Source: Tissierellia bacterium (GTDB lineage Bacteria; Bacillota; Clostridia; Peptostreptococcales; Acidaminobacteraceae). From it: 56,802 nt of DNA. The notes beneath the pieces were generated by a model that made no database searches, was not told the origin of the DNA, and worked only from the letters and a program-made list of their open reading frames with translations. The position numbers and the translations under genes were made by a program. The DNA is taken from assembly GCA_012520095.1 (NCBI GenBank), contig JAAYOV010000092.1, positions 24,981 through 81,782 of the forward strand, given 5' to 3'. Positions 27,872 through 35,644 of the stretch are shown piece by piece; the first letter of the stretch is position 1, and the number at the start of each line of letters is the position of its first letter.

Positions 27872-28606
27872 ATGAAAGAAGAAATTCAATTCAAAGAATG
27901 TATAGACTGGGATATAGTAAGACTCTTAATGAAAATAGGCATAGCGGGTGCTTTCCTTAACCTTTTGGGCGATTTGATTGCAGGTTGGGGTGTCAGAGAC
28001 ACAAGTCTTTCCGGAATCGAGGGGATGGTTTCACATTATCTTTCGATCTCCGACAATAGGATGTTCCTGTCGGCAATGCTTGGACTGGTCGGTGCGCCTA
28101 TTTCCGTCTTTGGTCATATTGGTATTTATAAACTGATAAGGCCTTATTCTCGCAAATACGCCAAGTTGTTTAGAACAGGACTGCTTGGCCTACTGGTTCT
28201 GGGCGGTCCCGGTGTCCACATGTCCTCCTTGGCTTCCGCCTTTTTTTATAAACATATGACAGCGGCCGGTCCCGAGACTGCTTTGGAGCTTTCCAAAAAG
28301 TTTGTATGCTATTTTTCTTTACCCCTTTATATTGCTTTTTTTGTATTTTGGCTTATACACACCTTTGCCCACATACGAGCCGTCGCCGGAGGCTTTAGTC
28401 CATATCCCCTTTGGGGATGTGTGTTTTCTATACCTGTAGGGGGGTTGCTCTTCAGTTTTGCCGGCCTCTTCGGAAACTATGCGATAGTAAACGCCATAAT
28501 GGTCGGCGCTTTAACCTTGGGTAACATCTGGACATTGGCAGGAGCTTTATTTATGCTCGATAAGGTAAAAGAGATCAATGAAGAAAGCCCGATTGAAATT
28601 ATATAA
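27872..28606 (+). CDS. Polytopic membrane protein of unknown function (resembles DUF6796)
   Basis: A 244-residue membrane protein with about six or seven hydrophobic segments (for example IGIAGAFLNLLGDLIAG, MLGLVGAPISVFGHIGIY, TGLLGLLVLGGPGVHMSS, YFSLPLYIAFFVFWLIHTFAH and the last two near residues 185-235). No enzyme motif was recognised. The resemblance to DUF6796-type proteins is from memory and tentative. It sits between two methyltransferase genes, with AAAGGGAAG before its ATG, so it may provide the membrane-embedded substrate or a transport step (inference). Confidence 0.75.
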   Translation: MKEEIQFKECIDWDIVRLLMKIGIAGAFLNLLGDLIAGWGVRDTSLSGIEGMVSHYLSISDNRMFLSAMLGLVGAPISVFGHIGIYKLIRPYSRKYAKLFRTGLLGLLVLGGPGVHMSSLASAFFYKHMTAAGPETALELSKKFVCYFSLPLYIAFFVFWLIHTFAHIRAVAGGFSPYPLWGCVFSIPVGGLLFSFAGLFGNYAIVNAIMVGALTLGNIWTLAGALFMLDKVKEINEESPIEII

Positions 28607-28662
28607 ATTAGCGGCAGCTATTGAGAAATAGTACGATTTAACATTCATTAGAGGACTGGAGA

Positions 28663-29448
28663 ATGAATCCGGATTATAAAAACTGGGTGCCGAAAGGCAT
28701 ATTGTATGTATTGGCCTTTTTCGCTTTTCTTTGTTATGTTGTGACATTTTCTCTGCAACGGTTACTACAGACCGGGACAAAGAGGGTTTTACTGTCATCT
28801 TTTTTCCTTATTTCAGCTGTCATATTAACGGCAATTTTCCTTTGGATGGCAAGAATGTATCGTGCTTTTTCTTATGAGGGCAAACGCAAGTTGTCCAAAG
28901 GAGTTGTTGAAGGACTTGCCGATTACGTAGAAGTGCCTGATAACGGTTCGGTGTTGGATGTGGGTTGCGGAAGCGGGGCTCTGAGCATAGCTGTGGCAAA
29001 AAAGAATCCTACGGCAAACGTTATGGGTATAGACCGTTGGGGAAAAGAATATGCTTCATACAGCAAAAATCTCTGTGAAGAAAACGCGAGAGCGGAGAAT
29101 GTCTTTAATGTGCAATTCACCGAAGGGGATGCCATCAATTTGAATTTCCCGGATGAAAGTTTTGATGCCGTGACCAGCAACTATGTTTATCACAATATTA
29201 CAGGAGTAAACAGGCAGAAATTGCTTTTAGAGACGCTTCGCCTTGTAAAGAAAGGTGGAAGCTTTGCTATTCATGACATATTCTCTCGGGGAAAATATGG
29301 TGATATGGAGACTTTTATCTGTAATTTAAGAGATATGGGCTATAGAGATGTCCGACTTGTCGATACGACAGACGGGATATTTATGACGAAGAGAGAGGCA
29401 GCAATGTATAGCCTAAGGCACTCGGCAATTCTTTGTGGAAAAAAATGA
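28663..29448 (+). CDS. Membrane-anchored class I SAM-dependent methyltransferase
   Basis: A 261-residue protein with two N-terminal membrane helices (residues about 9-33 and 42-62), then a UbiE-type catalytic domain: VLDVGCGSGALSIAV (motif I), MGIDRWGKEY (motif II), DAINLNFPDESFDAVTSNY and LRLVKKGGSFAIHDIFSRG. The anchor suggests a lipid or membrane-associated substrate (inference). The ATG at 28663 follows GAGGACTGGAG. It overlaps the hydrolase gene by 4 nt. Confidence 0.85.
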   Translation: MNPDYKNWVPKGILYVLAFFAFLCYVVTFSLQRLLQTGTKRVLLSSFFLISAVILTAIFLWMARMYRAFSYEGKRKLSKGVVEGLADYVEVPDNGSVLDVGCGSGALSIAVAKKNPTANVMGIDRWGKEYASYSKNLCEENARAENVFNVQFTEGDAINLNFPDESFDAVTSNYVYHNITGVNRQKLLLETLRLVKKGGSFAIHDIFSRGKYGDMETFICNLRDMGYRDVRLVDTTDGIFMTKREAAMYSLRHSAILCGKK

Positions 29449-30221
29449 AAGTTTATGAATTCGGCAAAGACAACAAAAATACTTTTCTGATGTTTCAATG
29501 TGCCGTGGGACCGTGGTGGGTGTTTAAAAAATCTGCAGAGGCGGTAGCGAAAGATTTTCGGGTATTTCTTTTTATTTCCGACGGTCACGACGAGTCGGGA
29601 ACGGATTTTGTCTCCATAGAAAGAAATGTAAAGCAAGCTGTATCTTATCTGAAGGAAAAAAATATTTTTCATTTAGATATAGCCTACGGTATCTCAATGG
29701 GTGGATCGAGCGTTATGTATATGCTGGCCCATCAATTAATACCTGTCAAAAAGGCCATCATCGATGCCGGTATAACACCGTACCCGTATCCGAAATGGCT
29801 GTGTCGAATCATTGCTATAAGGGATTATTTGATGGTCAAGGCGGCTTTCAGATCGATACAGTTGATGAAAATAGCTATGCCTCCGCAGAGGTGGACACCG
29901 AAAGGAGAAGATCCGCAAGAGCATTACTTGAAGCTATTCGAGTTCGGGAAAAATCATTATTCCGACAAGACAATTTACAATGTTTTTTGGTCGACCAATA
30001 ATTATCCTATGCCCAAATCCGTTCCGACAACGGAAACGGAAATGGAATACTGGTACGGAGAAGAAGAAAAGACGGCAAGAAGAAGAGATCTTGCTTATGC
30101 GCAAAAGGCGTTTCCTCTGATTATGGCAAAGGAGTTTAAGGCAATGGCGCATGGAGAGCTTGTGATGATGTTCCCGGAGCGCTTTCACCGGGAGGTCATG
30201 AGGTTTTGGAAAAAGATTTAG
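29445..30221 (+). CDS. Alpha/beta-hydrolase family protein
   Basis: A 258-residue protein. The nucleophile elbow is YGISMGGSSVMY (Ser near residue 90), and the fold is suggested by FLMFQCAVGPWWVF at the start and AMAHGELVMMFPERF at the end, where the histidine (HGE) is a good catalytic candidate. Substrate unknown. The ATG at 29445 overlaps the previous stop (ATGA), so it is coupled to the membrane methyltransferase. No strong ribosome site is seen. Confidence 0.75.
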   Translation: MKVYEFGKDNKNTFLMFQCAVGPWWVFKKSAEAVAKDFRVFLFISDGHDESGTDFVSIERNVKQAVSYLKEKNIFHLDIAYGISMGGSSVMYMLAHQLIPVKKAIIDAGITPYPYPKWLCRIIAIRDYLMVKAAFRSIQLMKIAMPPQRWTPKGEDPQEHYLKLFEFGKNHYSDKTIYNVFWSTNNYPMPKSVPTTETEMEYWYGEEEKTARRRDLAYAQKAFPLIMAKEFKAMAHGELVMMFPERFHREVMRFWKKI

Positions 30222-30249
30222 ATGATTAAATGTAGAGGGTCATATTGAC

Positions 30250-31083
30250 ATGGAGAAGGTTAAGATAGAAAAAAACACCGTTCAGGAAACGCTAATCATC
30301 CCCTTGTATGGAAGAAAAATGTGTTCCGAGAAATTTCCCGCGCTTTATACGGATGATTTCGCCAAAGAGTTGTGCGATAGATTGGATTACGATTTTTCAG
30401 AACTAGAGAAAAAGAAACATTCATTTATGTATGAATTCGGTGCCCTTGAAGGTGCGATGCGGCAATTGGATATCATGTGGGAAATTAAAGAATACTTAAA
30501 AAGACATCCCGAAGCAGCGATTGTAAATTTGGGTTGCGGATTGGATAACACAGGGAAAACATGTGATAACGGATTATGTAAGATAGTCAATATCGATTTT
30601 CCTGATGTCATTGCCGTTCGTGAGCAGTTGATTTCTAAGCAGGACAGAGAAAAGAATATAGCGAGTGATTTAAATGATTATTCGTGGATGGAAGAAGTGG
30701 ACGGCTCAAACGGAGTCATTTTCTTTGCTGCAGGAGTGTTTCATTATTTCAAAGCGGAAGACGTCAAAAGCTTGGTGTTGGAGCTTTCACAAAGATACCC
30801 GAAAGGGTGTTTGGTGTTCGACAGCCTGGGAAAGTTAGGTTTGAAGCTGATGATGAAAACGGCAATAAAGAATATGGGCATCCACAATGTAAATGGCTTG
30901 TTCTATCTAAATAATCCTCCGACTGACTTGGAATGGTCTGAAAACATAAAGGTCACTTCAAAAGGGTATATGCTGGGCTATTACGATATGAAAAGTCCGG
31001 GCATTCATTTTATGCATCGTTTCCTTGCAAGGATAGGAGACAGCGCAATAAAGATGTCGATAAACAGGTTGGACTTTGACTAG
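30250..31083 (+). CDS. O-methyltransferase of the leucine carboxyl / TcmP family
   Basis: A 277-residue SAM enzyme. The pattern FGALEGAMRQLDIMWEIKEYL followed by IVNLGCGLDNTGK and KIVNIDFPDVIAVREQLI matches the LCM/TcmP group, which methylates carboxyl or hydroxyl groups of small molecules or protein ends. The natural substrate cannot be told. It follows the hydrolase by 28 nt. The end of this gene (about its last five codons) recurs as a remnant near 35445. Confidence 0.85.
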   Translation: MEKVKIEKNTVQETLIIPLYGRKMCSEKFPALYTDDFAKELCDRLDYDFSELEKKKHSFMYEFGALEGAMRQLDIMWEIKEYLKRHPEAAIVNLGCGLDNTGKTCDNGLCKIVNIDFPDVIAVREQLISKQDREKNIASDLNDYSWMEEVDGSNGVIFFAAGVFHYFKAEDVKSLVLELSQRYPKGCLVFDSLGKLGLKLMMKTAIKNMGIHNVNGLFYLNNPPTDLEWSENIKVTSKGYMLGYYDMKSPGIHFMHRFLARIGDSAIKMSINRLDFD

Positions 31084-31097
31084 AAAAGGGAAATACA

Positions 31098-31658
31098 ATG
31101 CGTAGAAACAAAGAGGAGTCAGGACATCTACCGGTGTTTGGAGTGGGACCACTCTATGTATACGGCATTGTCCTGCTGACTGTAGCAGCCATGCTGTGTT
31201 GCGAGCTTCCCCGTTTTATCGGTGGCTTATTGCCGGAGGTGTGGGCGAAAGGACTGGATGTTTTAGGCGTGCTGCTCATGGCTTCAGGGGCCATTTTGTG
31301 GATATTGGCTGTACCGGTGTCAAAGGTGCATGTGAGCATAAAGGAGAATAAGTTGTTGACCACCGGTGTGTATGCGTGGGTACGGCATCCCATATACTCT
31401 GCTGTTATGTTGTTTTGCACCGGTTGGATTTTTGTCATTGGAAATGTTTATTTCTTTATCCTACCCGTTCTGTACTGGCTATTTTTGACGGTTTTAATGA
31501 AGGCGACGGAAGAAAAATGGTTACGGGATCGGTATGGAGAGGAATATGAGGCATATTGTCTGCGAGTAAATCGATGTATTCCGAGTTTTCCTAAAAAGGG
31601 AGAGAGGCTGAAACCACAAGACATAAGCACCGATGAAATGAAACCGATCAATCGGTAG
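31098..31658 (+). CDS. Isoprenylcysteine carboxyl methyltransferase (ICMT/PEMT) family protein
   Basis: A 186-residue integral membrane methyltransferase with four or five helices (GIVLLTVAAMLCCELP; VLGVLLMASGAILWILAV; SAVMLFCTGWIFVIG; FFILPVLYWLFLTVLM). The family signature GVYAWVRHPIYSAV is followed by EEKWLRDRYGEEYEAYC near the end, the usual SAM-binding tail. In bacteria the substrates vary and are mostly unknown. It is the last gene of the methyltransferase cassette. A shortened, decayed copy stands at 35471-35599. Confidence 0.88.
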   Translation: MRRNKEESGHLPVFGVGPLYVYGIVLLTVAAMLCCELPRFIGGLLPEVWAKGLDVLGVLLMASGAILWILAVPVSKVHVSIKENKLLTTGVYAWVRHPIYSAVMLFCTGWIFVIGNVYFFILPVLYWLFLTVLMKATEEKWLRDRYGEEYEAYCLRVNRCIPSFPKKGERLKPQDISTDEMKPINR

Positions 31659-31698
31659 CTACTGTTTTGGATGATAATGCTGTAGAGTTGAAAATAAT

Positions 31699-31740
31699 CC
31701 CTTCATTCAGGGGAAAACGGTTGAGACACAAGAATGTCAA
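31699..31740. repeat. Middle copy of element A (lexA terminator-like)
   Basis: CCCT (31699-31702) with AGGG (31709-31712), then GAAAACGGTTGAG and AATGTCAATAAATTATC, which runs into the lexA fragment. On the minus strand it reads as a hairpin then a T-rich stretch, so it is probably the original lexA terminator. It matches 22766 and 35600. Confidence 0.75.
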
Positions 31741-31747
31741 TAAATTA

Positions 31748-31937
31748 TCAAAGGAATCGAAATACTCCTTTAACGGTTCCGAGGATTTGAACATTCGTTG
31801 AGAAGATAGGGGAGTAGGCGTCATTGGCCGGCTGAAGGCGAATGCCGTCTTTTTCTTTATAGAAGGTTTTTACTGTCGCCTCGTCATTGAGAAGAACTAC
31901 GAGATTTCTCCGTCTTGAGCGACTTTAATTTGCTCAA
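31748..31937 (-). pseudogene. Duplicated 3' end of lexA
   Basis: About 190 nt nearly identical to 35645-35835, the tail of the intact lexA gene, in the same orientation. It keeps the stop codon and about 63 C-terminal codons, with a few substitutions and small indels after 31885, then diverges completely near 31937. There is no start and no N-terminal half, so it is not functional. The following 31938-32042 holds unrecognised sequence with only short frames; on the minus strand one reads as a hydrophobic piece of no known family. Confidence 0.9.
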
Positions 31938-32042
31938 AGTGTTGAACCGATTGAGCGAGTAAAGCAAGAGCCAGGTAAGCCGGTCATCATGTATGGCAAG
32001 AACGTTCCGGTAAGCACACCATAAGCTACAGTTGCAACTTGG

Positions 32043-32098
32043 GATTTTGCAATGTCAGATTGTTTTCAGGTTTATTAAAATCGAAATGTAGTAAATAC
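32043..32098. repeat. Second copy of element B
   Basis: GATTTTGCAATGTCAGATTG and the following AAATCGAAATGTAGTAAATAC match element B at 22801-22856 at roughly three quarters of positions. From 32099 to 32208 nothing else was recognised. Confidence 0.6.
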
Positions 32099-32208
32099 TA
32101 AGTTAAAACCGGCATCTGTAAATCGTTTTTAATAATAAGATGAGAAATCATATTTCTGTTCAACAATCACGCCGCTTTTCTGTAATATTTCAATAAATAA
32201 GGCTCTAG

Positions 32209-32263
32209 CAATATTGTTTAGCAGCTAAACAATATTGACTGGTAAAGTCTAATTATATATACT
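32209..32263 (+). promoter_or_regulatory. Promoter and palindromic operator of the MarR-sms operon
   Basis: The promoter is TTGACT (32235-32240), 17 nt, TATACT (32258-32263). A 29-bp near-continuous palindrome overlaps its -35 box: left arm CAATATTGTTTAG (32209-32221), spacer CAG, right arm CTAAACAATATTG (32225-32237). The 13-bp arms are perfect. This is the expected place for the MarR protein encoded just downstream to repress its own operon. Confidence 0.8.
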
Positions 32264-32286
32264 TTTCTCAGAGGGGAGGGTGATGT

Positions 32287-32778
32287 ATGCAGTGTGAGGT
32301 TATAAACAGATTATATTACGCCTTTAACAGTATAAAAAAAAGGCAGAAAGCGCCGAGGTCACTCAGAGGTATTAGTCCTTTAAGCGGGGCTGATATTGAA
32401 TTTATAGATGTTTTGTACTCTAACCCCAATCAAAATGCAACATCGTTATCGCACATCCTAAAACTATCAAGAGGTGCTGTTACTCAGTCTGTCAATCGCC
32501 TGGAAGATATGGGGGTGGTCATGCGACTTCCTGTTAAAGGCAATCGCAAAGAAAAACTTATTTGTCTCACCGACTTGGGAAAGGAAATAAAGACTGAAAA
32601 GGATAAAGAGCACCGCTTTGCAAATGCTGAGATGTGTCGTTTTTTGGGTAGCCTTGAAGCTGTAGAATTAAACGCTATAATGCAATTTTTGAATAAGGTC
32701 TCCAGTCTGGATATAAGTCCATTTATCTGTCTACAGTGCTACTGCGCAATTAATGCAGAAGGGGAGTGCGATGCTTAA
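32287..32778 (+). CDS. MarR family regulator with C-terminal cysteine cluster
   Basis: A 163-residue winged-helix regulator: LSGADIEFIDVLYSNPNQNATSLS, the recognition helix SRGAVTQSVNRLEDMGVV, the wing LPVKGNRKEKLICLTDLG and a long dimerisation helix. The tail is unusual for MarR: FICLQCYC then GEC, that is C148-x2-C151-x-C153-x7-C161. This could hold an Fe-S cluster or metal (inference), which would suit control of the Fe-S assembly genes that follow. It starts after GGGAGGG and overlaps the next gene by 8 nt. Confidence 0.85.
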   Translation: MQCEVINRLYYAFNSIKKRQKAPRSLRGISPLSGADIEFIDVLYSNPNQNATSLSHILKLSRGAVTQSVNRLEDMGVVMRLPVKGNRKEKLICLTDLGKEIKTEKDKEHRFANAEMCRFLGSLEAVELNAIMQFLNKVSSLDISPFICLQCYCAINAEGECDA

Positions 32779-33517
32779 GTTAAAAAATGTAAATTTTAAG
32801 ATAAAAGGGGATAACGAAAAGGAAGTAAATATTCTCCGCGATATAAATTTAACCATTGCATCCGGAAGTTTTGTTGTCATAACCGGTCCTAACGGCAGCG
32901 GTAAATCTACACTTGCAAAAATTATTATGGGCATTGAGAAAGTTACCGGCGGTCAAATTTTCTTTGAGGGATCGGATATCACGGATGCGGATATAAACGA
33001 GCGGGCAAAAGCCGGAATTGGCTTTGCGTTTCAGCAGCCCGTACATTTCAAGGGTATGCAGGTAAGGGACTTACTCAGTTTGTCTGTCGGAAAGGAACTG
33101 GATGTTGAAGAAGCGTGTACTTTTCTTTCAAAGGTGGGCTTATGTGCAATGGATTACATTTTTAGAGAATTGGACAGTAGGCTCTCAGGTGGTGAGATGA
33201 AGCGGATAGAAATAGCAATGCTTTTAGCAAGGAGAGTGCGTTTATCCATATTTGATGAACCGGAGGCCGGAATTGACCTGTGGAGCTTTCAAAATCTTAT
33301 TCAAGTTTTTAAGAGACTGAGGGAAGAAACACAGGGTTCCATAGTGGTAATATCGCATCAAGAAAGAATTTTAGAAATCGCCGACAGAATCATTGTTATA
33401 GAGGATGGTTGTGTTGTACAAGATGGCAGCCGCAATGAAGTTTTTCCTAAGCTTATGCTTGGAGTAGAAGCTTGTGAATTTTACGGAAGGAGCGTAAATT
33501 TTGAACACGGCGCTTAA
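32771..33517 (+). CDS. smsC: SufC-like ABC ATPase of a minimal Fe-S assembly system (SmsC type)
   Basis: A 248-residue cytoplasmic ABC ATPase. Walker A GPNGSGKSTLAK, Q-loop AFQQPVHFKGM, signature LSGGEMKRIEIAMLLAR, Walker B LSIFDEPEAGIDLW and H-loop VISHQERI match the SufC family rather than import or export ATPases. It pairs with a single SufB/D-like scaffold next to it. Such two-gene sets, without SufS, SufU or SufD, are known as the SMS or minimal SUF system in anaerobes. The ATG at 32771 follows GGGGAG and overlaps the MarR stop; the end overlaps smsB. Confidence 0.85.
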   Translation: MLKLKNVNFKIKGDNEKEVNILRDINLTIASGSFVVITGPNGSGKSTLAKIIMGIEKVTGGQIFFEGSDITDADINERAKAGIGFAFQQPVHFKGMQVRDLLSLSVGKELDVEEACTFLSKVGLCAMDYIFRELDSRLSGGEMKRIEIAMLLARRVRLSIFDEPEAGIDLWSFQNLIQVFKRLREETQGSIVVISHQERILEIADRIIVIEDGCVVQDGSRNEVFPKLMLGVEACEFYGRSVNFEHGA

Positions 33518-34418
33518 AAAACTTTTATATAGGATATTAGGAATAAGCAGTACACCGAAAGGTGCTTATAATTTTCGCATAAACGGAATAAATGAAGGTC
33601 GCGCAGAGTTTGGCGGTATTCAGATAATTAATAAATGCGACAAGCCCGGCCTGAATATAATTGTAGAACCGGGTGTTAAGGGCGAAGTTATACATATACC
33701 TGTTTTGATAGACCGGAGCGGGTTTTCGGATCTGGTATATAACGATTTCCATATTGGTGAAAATTGTGATATCAAGATTATAGCCGGCTGCGGGATACAC
33801 AACGACGGTGTGCACGCAACGCAACACAGCGGAATCCACACTTTCTACATTGGAAAAGGCTCAAATGTAAAATACGATGAAAAACACTATGGTCAGGGTT
33901 CGGGGCGCGGAGACAAGGTATTAAATCCAAAAACGGTCATTTATTTAGAAGAAGGTGGTCGTATGGAGATGAATAGTGTCCAGATTGAAGGTGTAGACGA
34001 AACCGAGCGCATTACAAAGGCCGTCTTAGCTGAGGATGCCTCCCTAATTACAAAAGAATTAATTTTGACAAGCGGCATACAGTCCGCAAGAACCGATTTT
34101 AAAATAGAGCTCAACGGAAAAAACTCCAGCGTAAGTTTAGTCTCCCGCTCGGTGGCAAAAGACAAGTCCAAGCAGTATTTTTATTCCGTTATCAACGGCA
34201 ACAATAAGTGCAAGGGTTACTCTGCCTGTGATGCTATAATCATGGATCAGGCCATGGTAAAAGCCGTACCGGATGTAACGGCAAAGCATGTTGATGCGGA
34301 GCTTATCCACGAGGCGGCAATAGGTAAAATTGCCGGAGAGCAGATAATTAAATTGATGTCACTGGGCTTAAGTTATGAAGAGGCGGAAGAAAAAATAGTC
34401 GCCGCTTTTTTAAGCTAA
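33501..34418 (+). CDS. smsB: SufB/SufD-like scaffold protein (SmsB type)
   Basis: A 305-residue beta-helix scaffold, shorter than SufB (about 470). Core family features are present: CKGYSACDAIIMD in the position of the SufB cysteine region, and the C-terminal DAELIHEAAIGKIAGEQIIKLMSLGLSYEEAEEKIV, which binds the ATPase. Repeated beta strands fill residues 90-240. With the ATPase it would build or hold Fe-S clusters. The TTG at 33501 follows GGAAGGAG at 8 nt and overlaps smsC by 17 nt. Whether it acts in general Fe-S assembly or for one client is unknown. Confidence 0.83.
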   Translation: MNTALKKLLYRILGISSTPKGAYNFRINGINEGRAEFGGIQIINKCDKPGLNIIVEPGVKGEVIHIPVLIDRSGFSDLVYNDFHIGENCDIKIIAGCGIHNDGVHATQHSGIHTFYIGKGSNVKYDEKHYGQGSGRGDKVLNPKTVIYLEEGGRMEMNSVQIEGVDETERITKAVLAEDASLITKELILTSGIQSARTDFKIELNGKNSSVSLVSRSVAKDKSKQYFYSVINGNNKCKGYSACDAIIMDQAMVKAVPDVTAKHVDAELIHEAAIGKIAGEQIIKLMSLGLSYEEAEEKIVAAFLS

Positions 34419-34488
34419 TGGATTATATGCGATTTTTGGATTGTCAGAGACAGGGTGGAGAATCCTAAATAGAAAGAGGAGAAACGCA

Positions 34489-35406
34489 ATGTCTAATTTG
34501 TCATTTAAATATCGATTTTTGAAAGGGCTTATCAAGCTCACGGGAGTAAAAAGCTTTTTCAGTAAAGACAAAGCGGAAATAATTTCAAAAGCACGAAAGA
34601 TGATGGAGAAAACAAAAGTTCCTATACTTTCGCATAGTGAAATTAACTATGAAGTCAAAGATTTTTGCGGAGAGAAAGTTGTATACATAAGCCATAAGAA
34701 ACCGACGAAAAAAGCGTGCCTGTTTTTAATTGGCGGCGGAATGCTTGCGCACCCGCACCCGGGTTCCGTTAAAACGGCTCTGAAGATAGCAGTTGAAAGC
34801 GGTCGCAATATGCTTGTCCCATATTATCCGCTGTGCATAAATTATACGATCGCTGAGGTGTATGATTGGCTCTATCCGTTATATAAGTCCATGCTTGAAA
34901 CGTATAAGGCTGAGGATATTCTTGTCACAGGAAGCTCTTCCGGCGCAACCCTTGCACTGGGACTTGTATCATACATAAATGCGTTGGGGAATAAAGCGGA
35001 ATTACCTAAGCGTATATATGCATCTTCTCCCGGTCAATGTTTCACGGACAAGGAGACTGTCAGAAAAGGGCGTATTCTTAATGAAAAGGACATTATTCTG
35101 CATGTTTCTTATATGGAAATTGCAGAAAGTATCTTGACTCACGGTAAAAATATGCCGGAATATATGCTGTATCTTGAAAAAGGAGACTATCACGGACTAG
35201 AAGAGGTCTACCTTTCCTACGGGAGTGACGAAGTACTGTATGCTGCATATGATGTAATAAAAAACAGATTGAAAGAACACGGTGTAAGGGTGATTTCTGA
35301 AATAGGAGAGAATTTGTTCCATTGTTATCCGTTCTTTCCTGTTGTCAGGGAAGCAAAACCGGGTTGGGAAAATATGTTGAAATATCATAAAGCCGATGAT
35401 GGGTAG
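34489..35406 (+). CDS. Alpha/beta-hydrolase (HSL-type esterase)
   Basis: A 305-residue esterase-like protein: LIGGGMLAHPHPG stands where the HGGG oxyanion motif of hormone-sensitive-lipase-type esterases lies (here GGGM, so altered), VTGSSSGATLALGL is the nucleophile elbow (GxSxG), and a C-terminal histidine is in LFHCYPFFPVV. Substrate unknown. The ATG at 34489 follows AGAGGAG; an in-frame TTG at 34441 has no ribosome site. It lies 70 nt after smsB on the same strand and may share its transcript. It is not the hydrolase of the methyltransferase cassette; sequence identity between the two is low by eye. Confidence 0.78.
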   Translation: MSNLSFKYRFLKGLIKLTGVKSFFSKDKAEIISKARKMMEKTKVPILSHSEINYEVKDFCGEKVVYISHKKPTKKACLFLIGGGMLAHPHPGSVKTALKIAVESGRNMLVPYYPLCINYTIAEVYDWLYPLYKSMLETYKAEDILVTGSSSGATLALGLVSYINALGNKAELPKRIYASSPGQCFTDKETVRKGRILNEKDIILHVSYMEIAESILTHGKNMPEYMLYLEKGDYHGLEEVYLSYGSDEVLYAAYDVIKNRLKEHGVRVISEIGENLFHCYPFFPVVREAKPGWENMLKYHKADDG

Positions 35407-35439
35407 TCAGTCTTAATGTGTATTCAATGGAATTATGAC

Positions 35440-35599
35440 ATTGGACTTTGAATAGCAAGAGGGGAAGGCAATGCGTAGAAGCAAAAAAAACAGGACATCT
35501 ACCGGTGTTTGGAACGGCATTGTCCTGCTGAGCGTGGCGGCTATGCTGTGTTGCGAGCTTCCCCGTTTTAACGGTGGATTATAATAAGTAGTTGACCAC
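35440..35599 (+). pseudogene. Decayed second copy of the O-methyltransferase end and ICMT gene
   Basis: GGACTTTGAATAG near 35443 matches the last codons of the O-methyltransferase gene (31072-31083). The following ATG at 35471 opens 37 codons (MRRSKKNRT to CCELPRFNGGL) that match the first residues of the ICMT gene at 31098, with a small internal deletion that shifts and restores the frame. After a further jump, AATAAGTAGTTGACCAC (35583-35599) matches 31347-31363. About 115 nt, then about 340 nt, are missing relative to the full copy. Not functional. Confidence 0.8.
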
Positions 35600-35640
35600 A
35601 AATTCAAGGGAAAATGGCTGAGTCATAATAATGTCAACAA
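35600..35640. repeat. Right copy of element A beside intact lexA
   Basis: AATTCAAGGGAAAATGGCTGA then AATGTCAACAAATTATC matches 31703-31747. Only the second half of the hairpin is kept, so the intact lexA gene has probably lost its original terminator. Confidence 0.7.
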
Positions 35641-35644
35641 ATTA

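Noticed and set aside
31938..32042. Possible membrane-protein fragment on the minus strand
   Set aside because: A hydrophobic 30-residue frame exists but matches no family I recognise and has no start; left as unassigned sequence.
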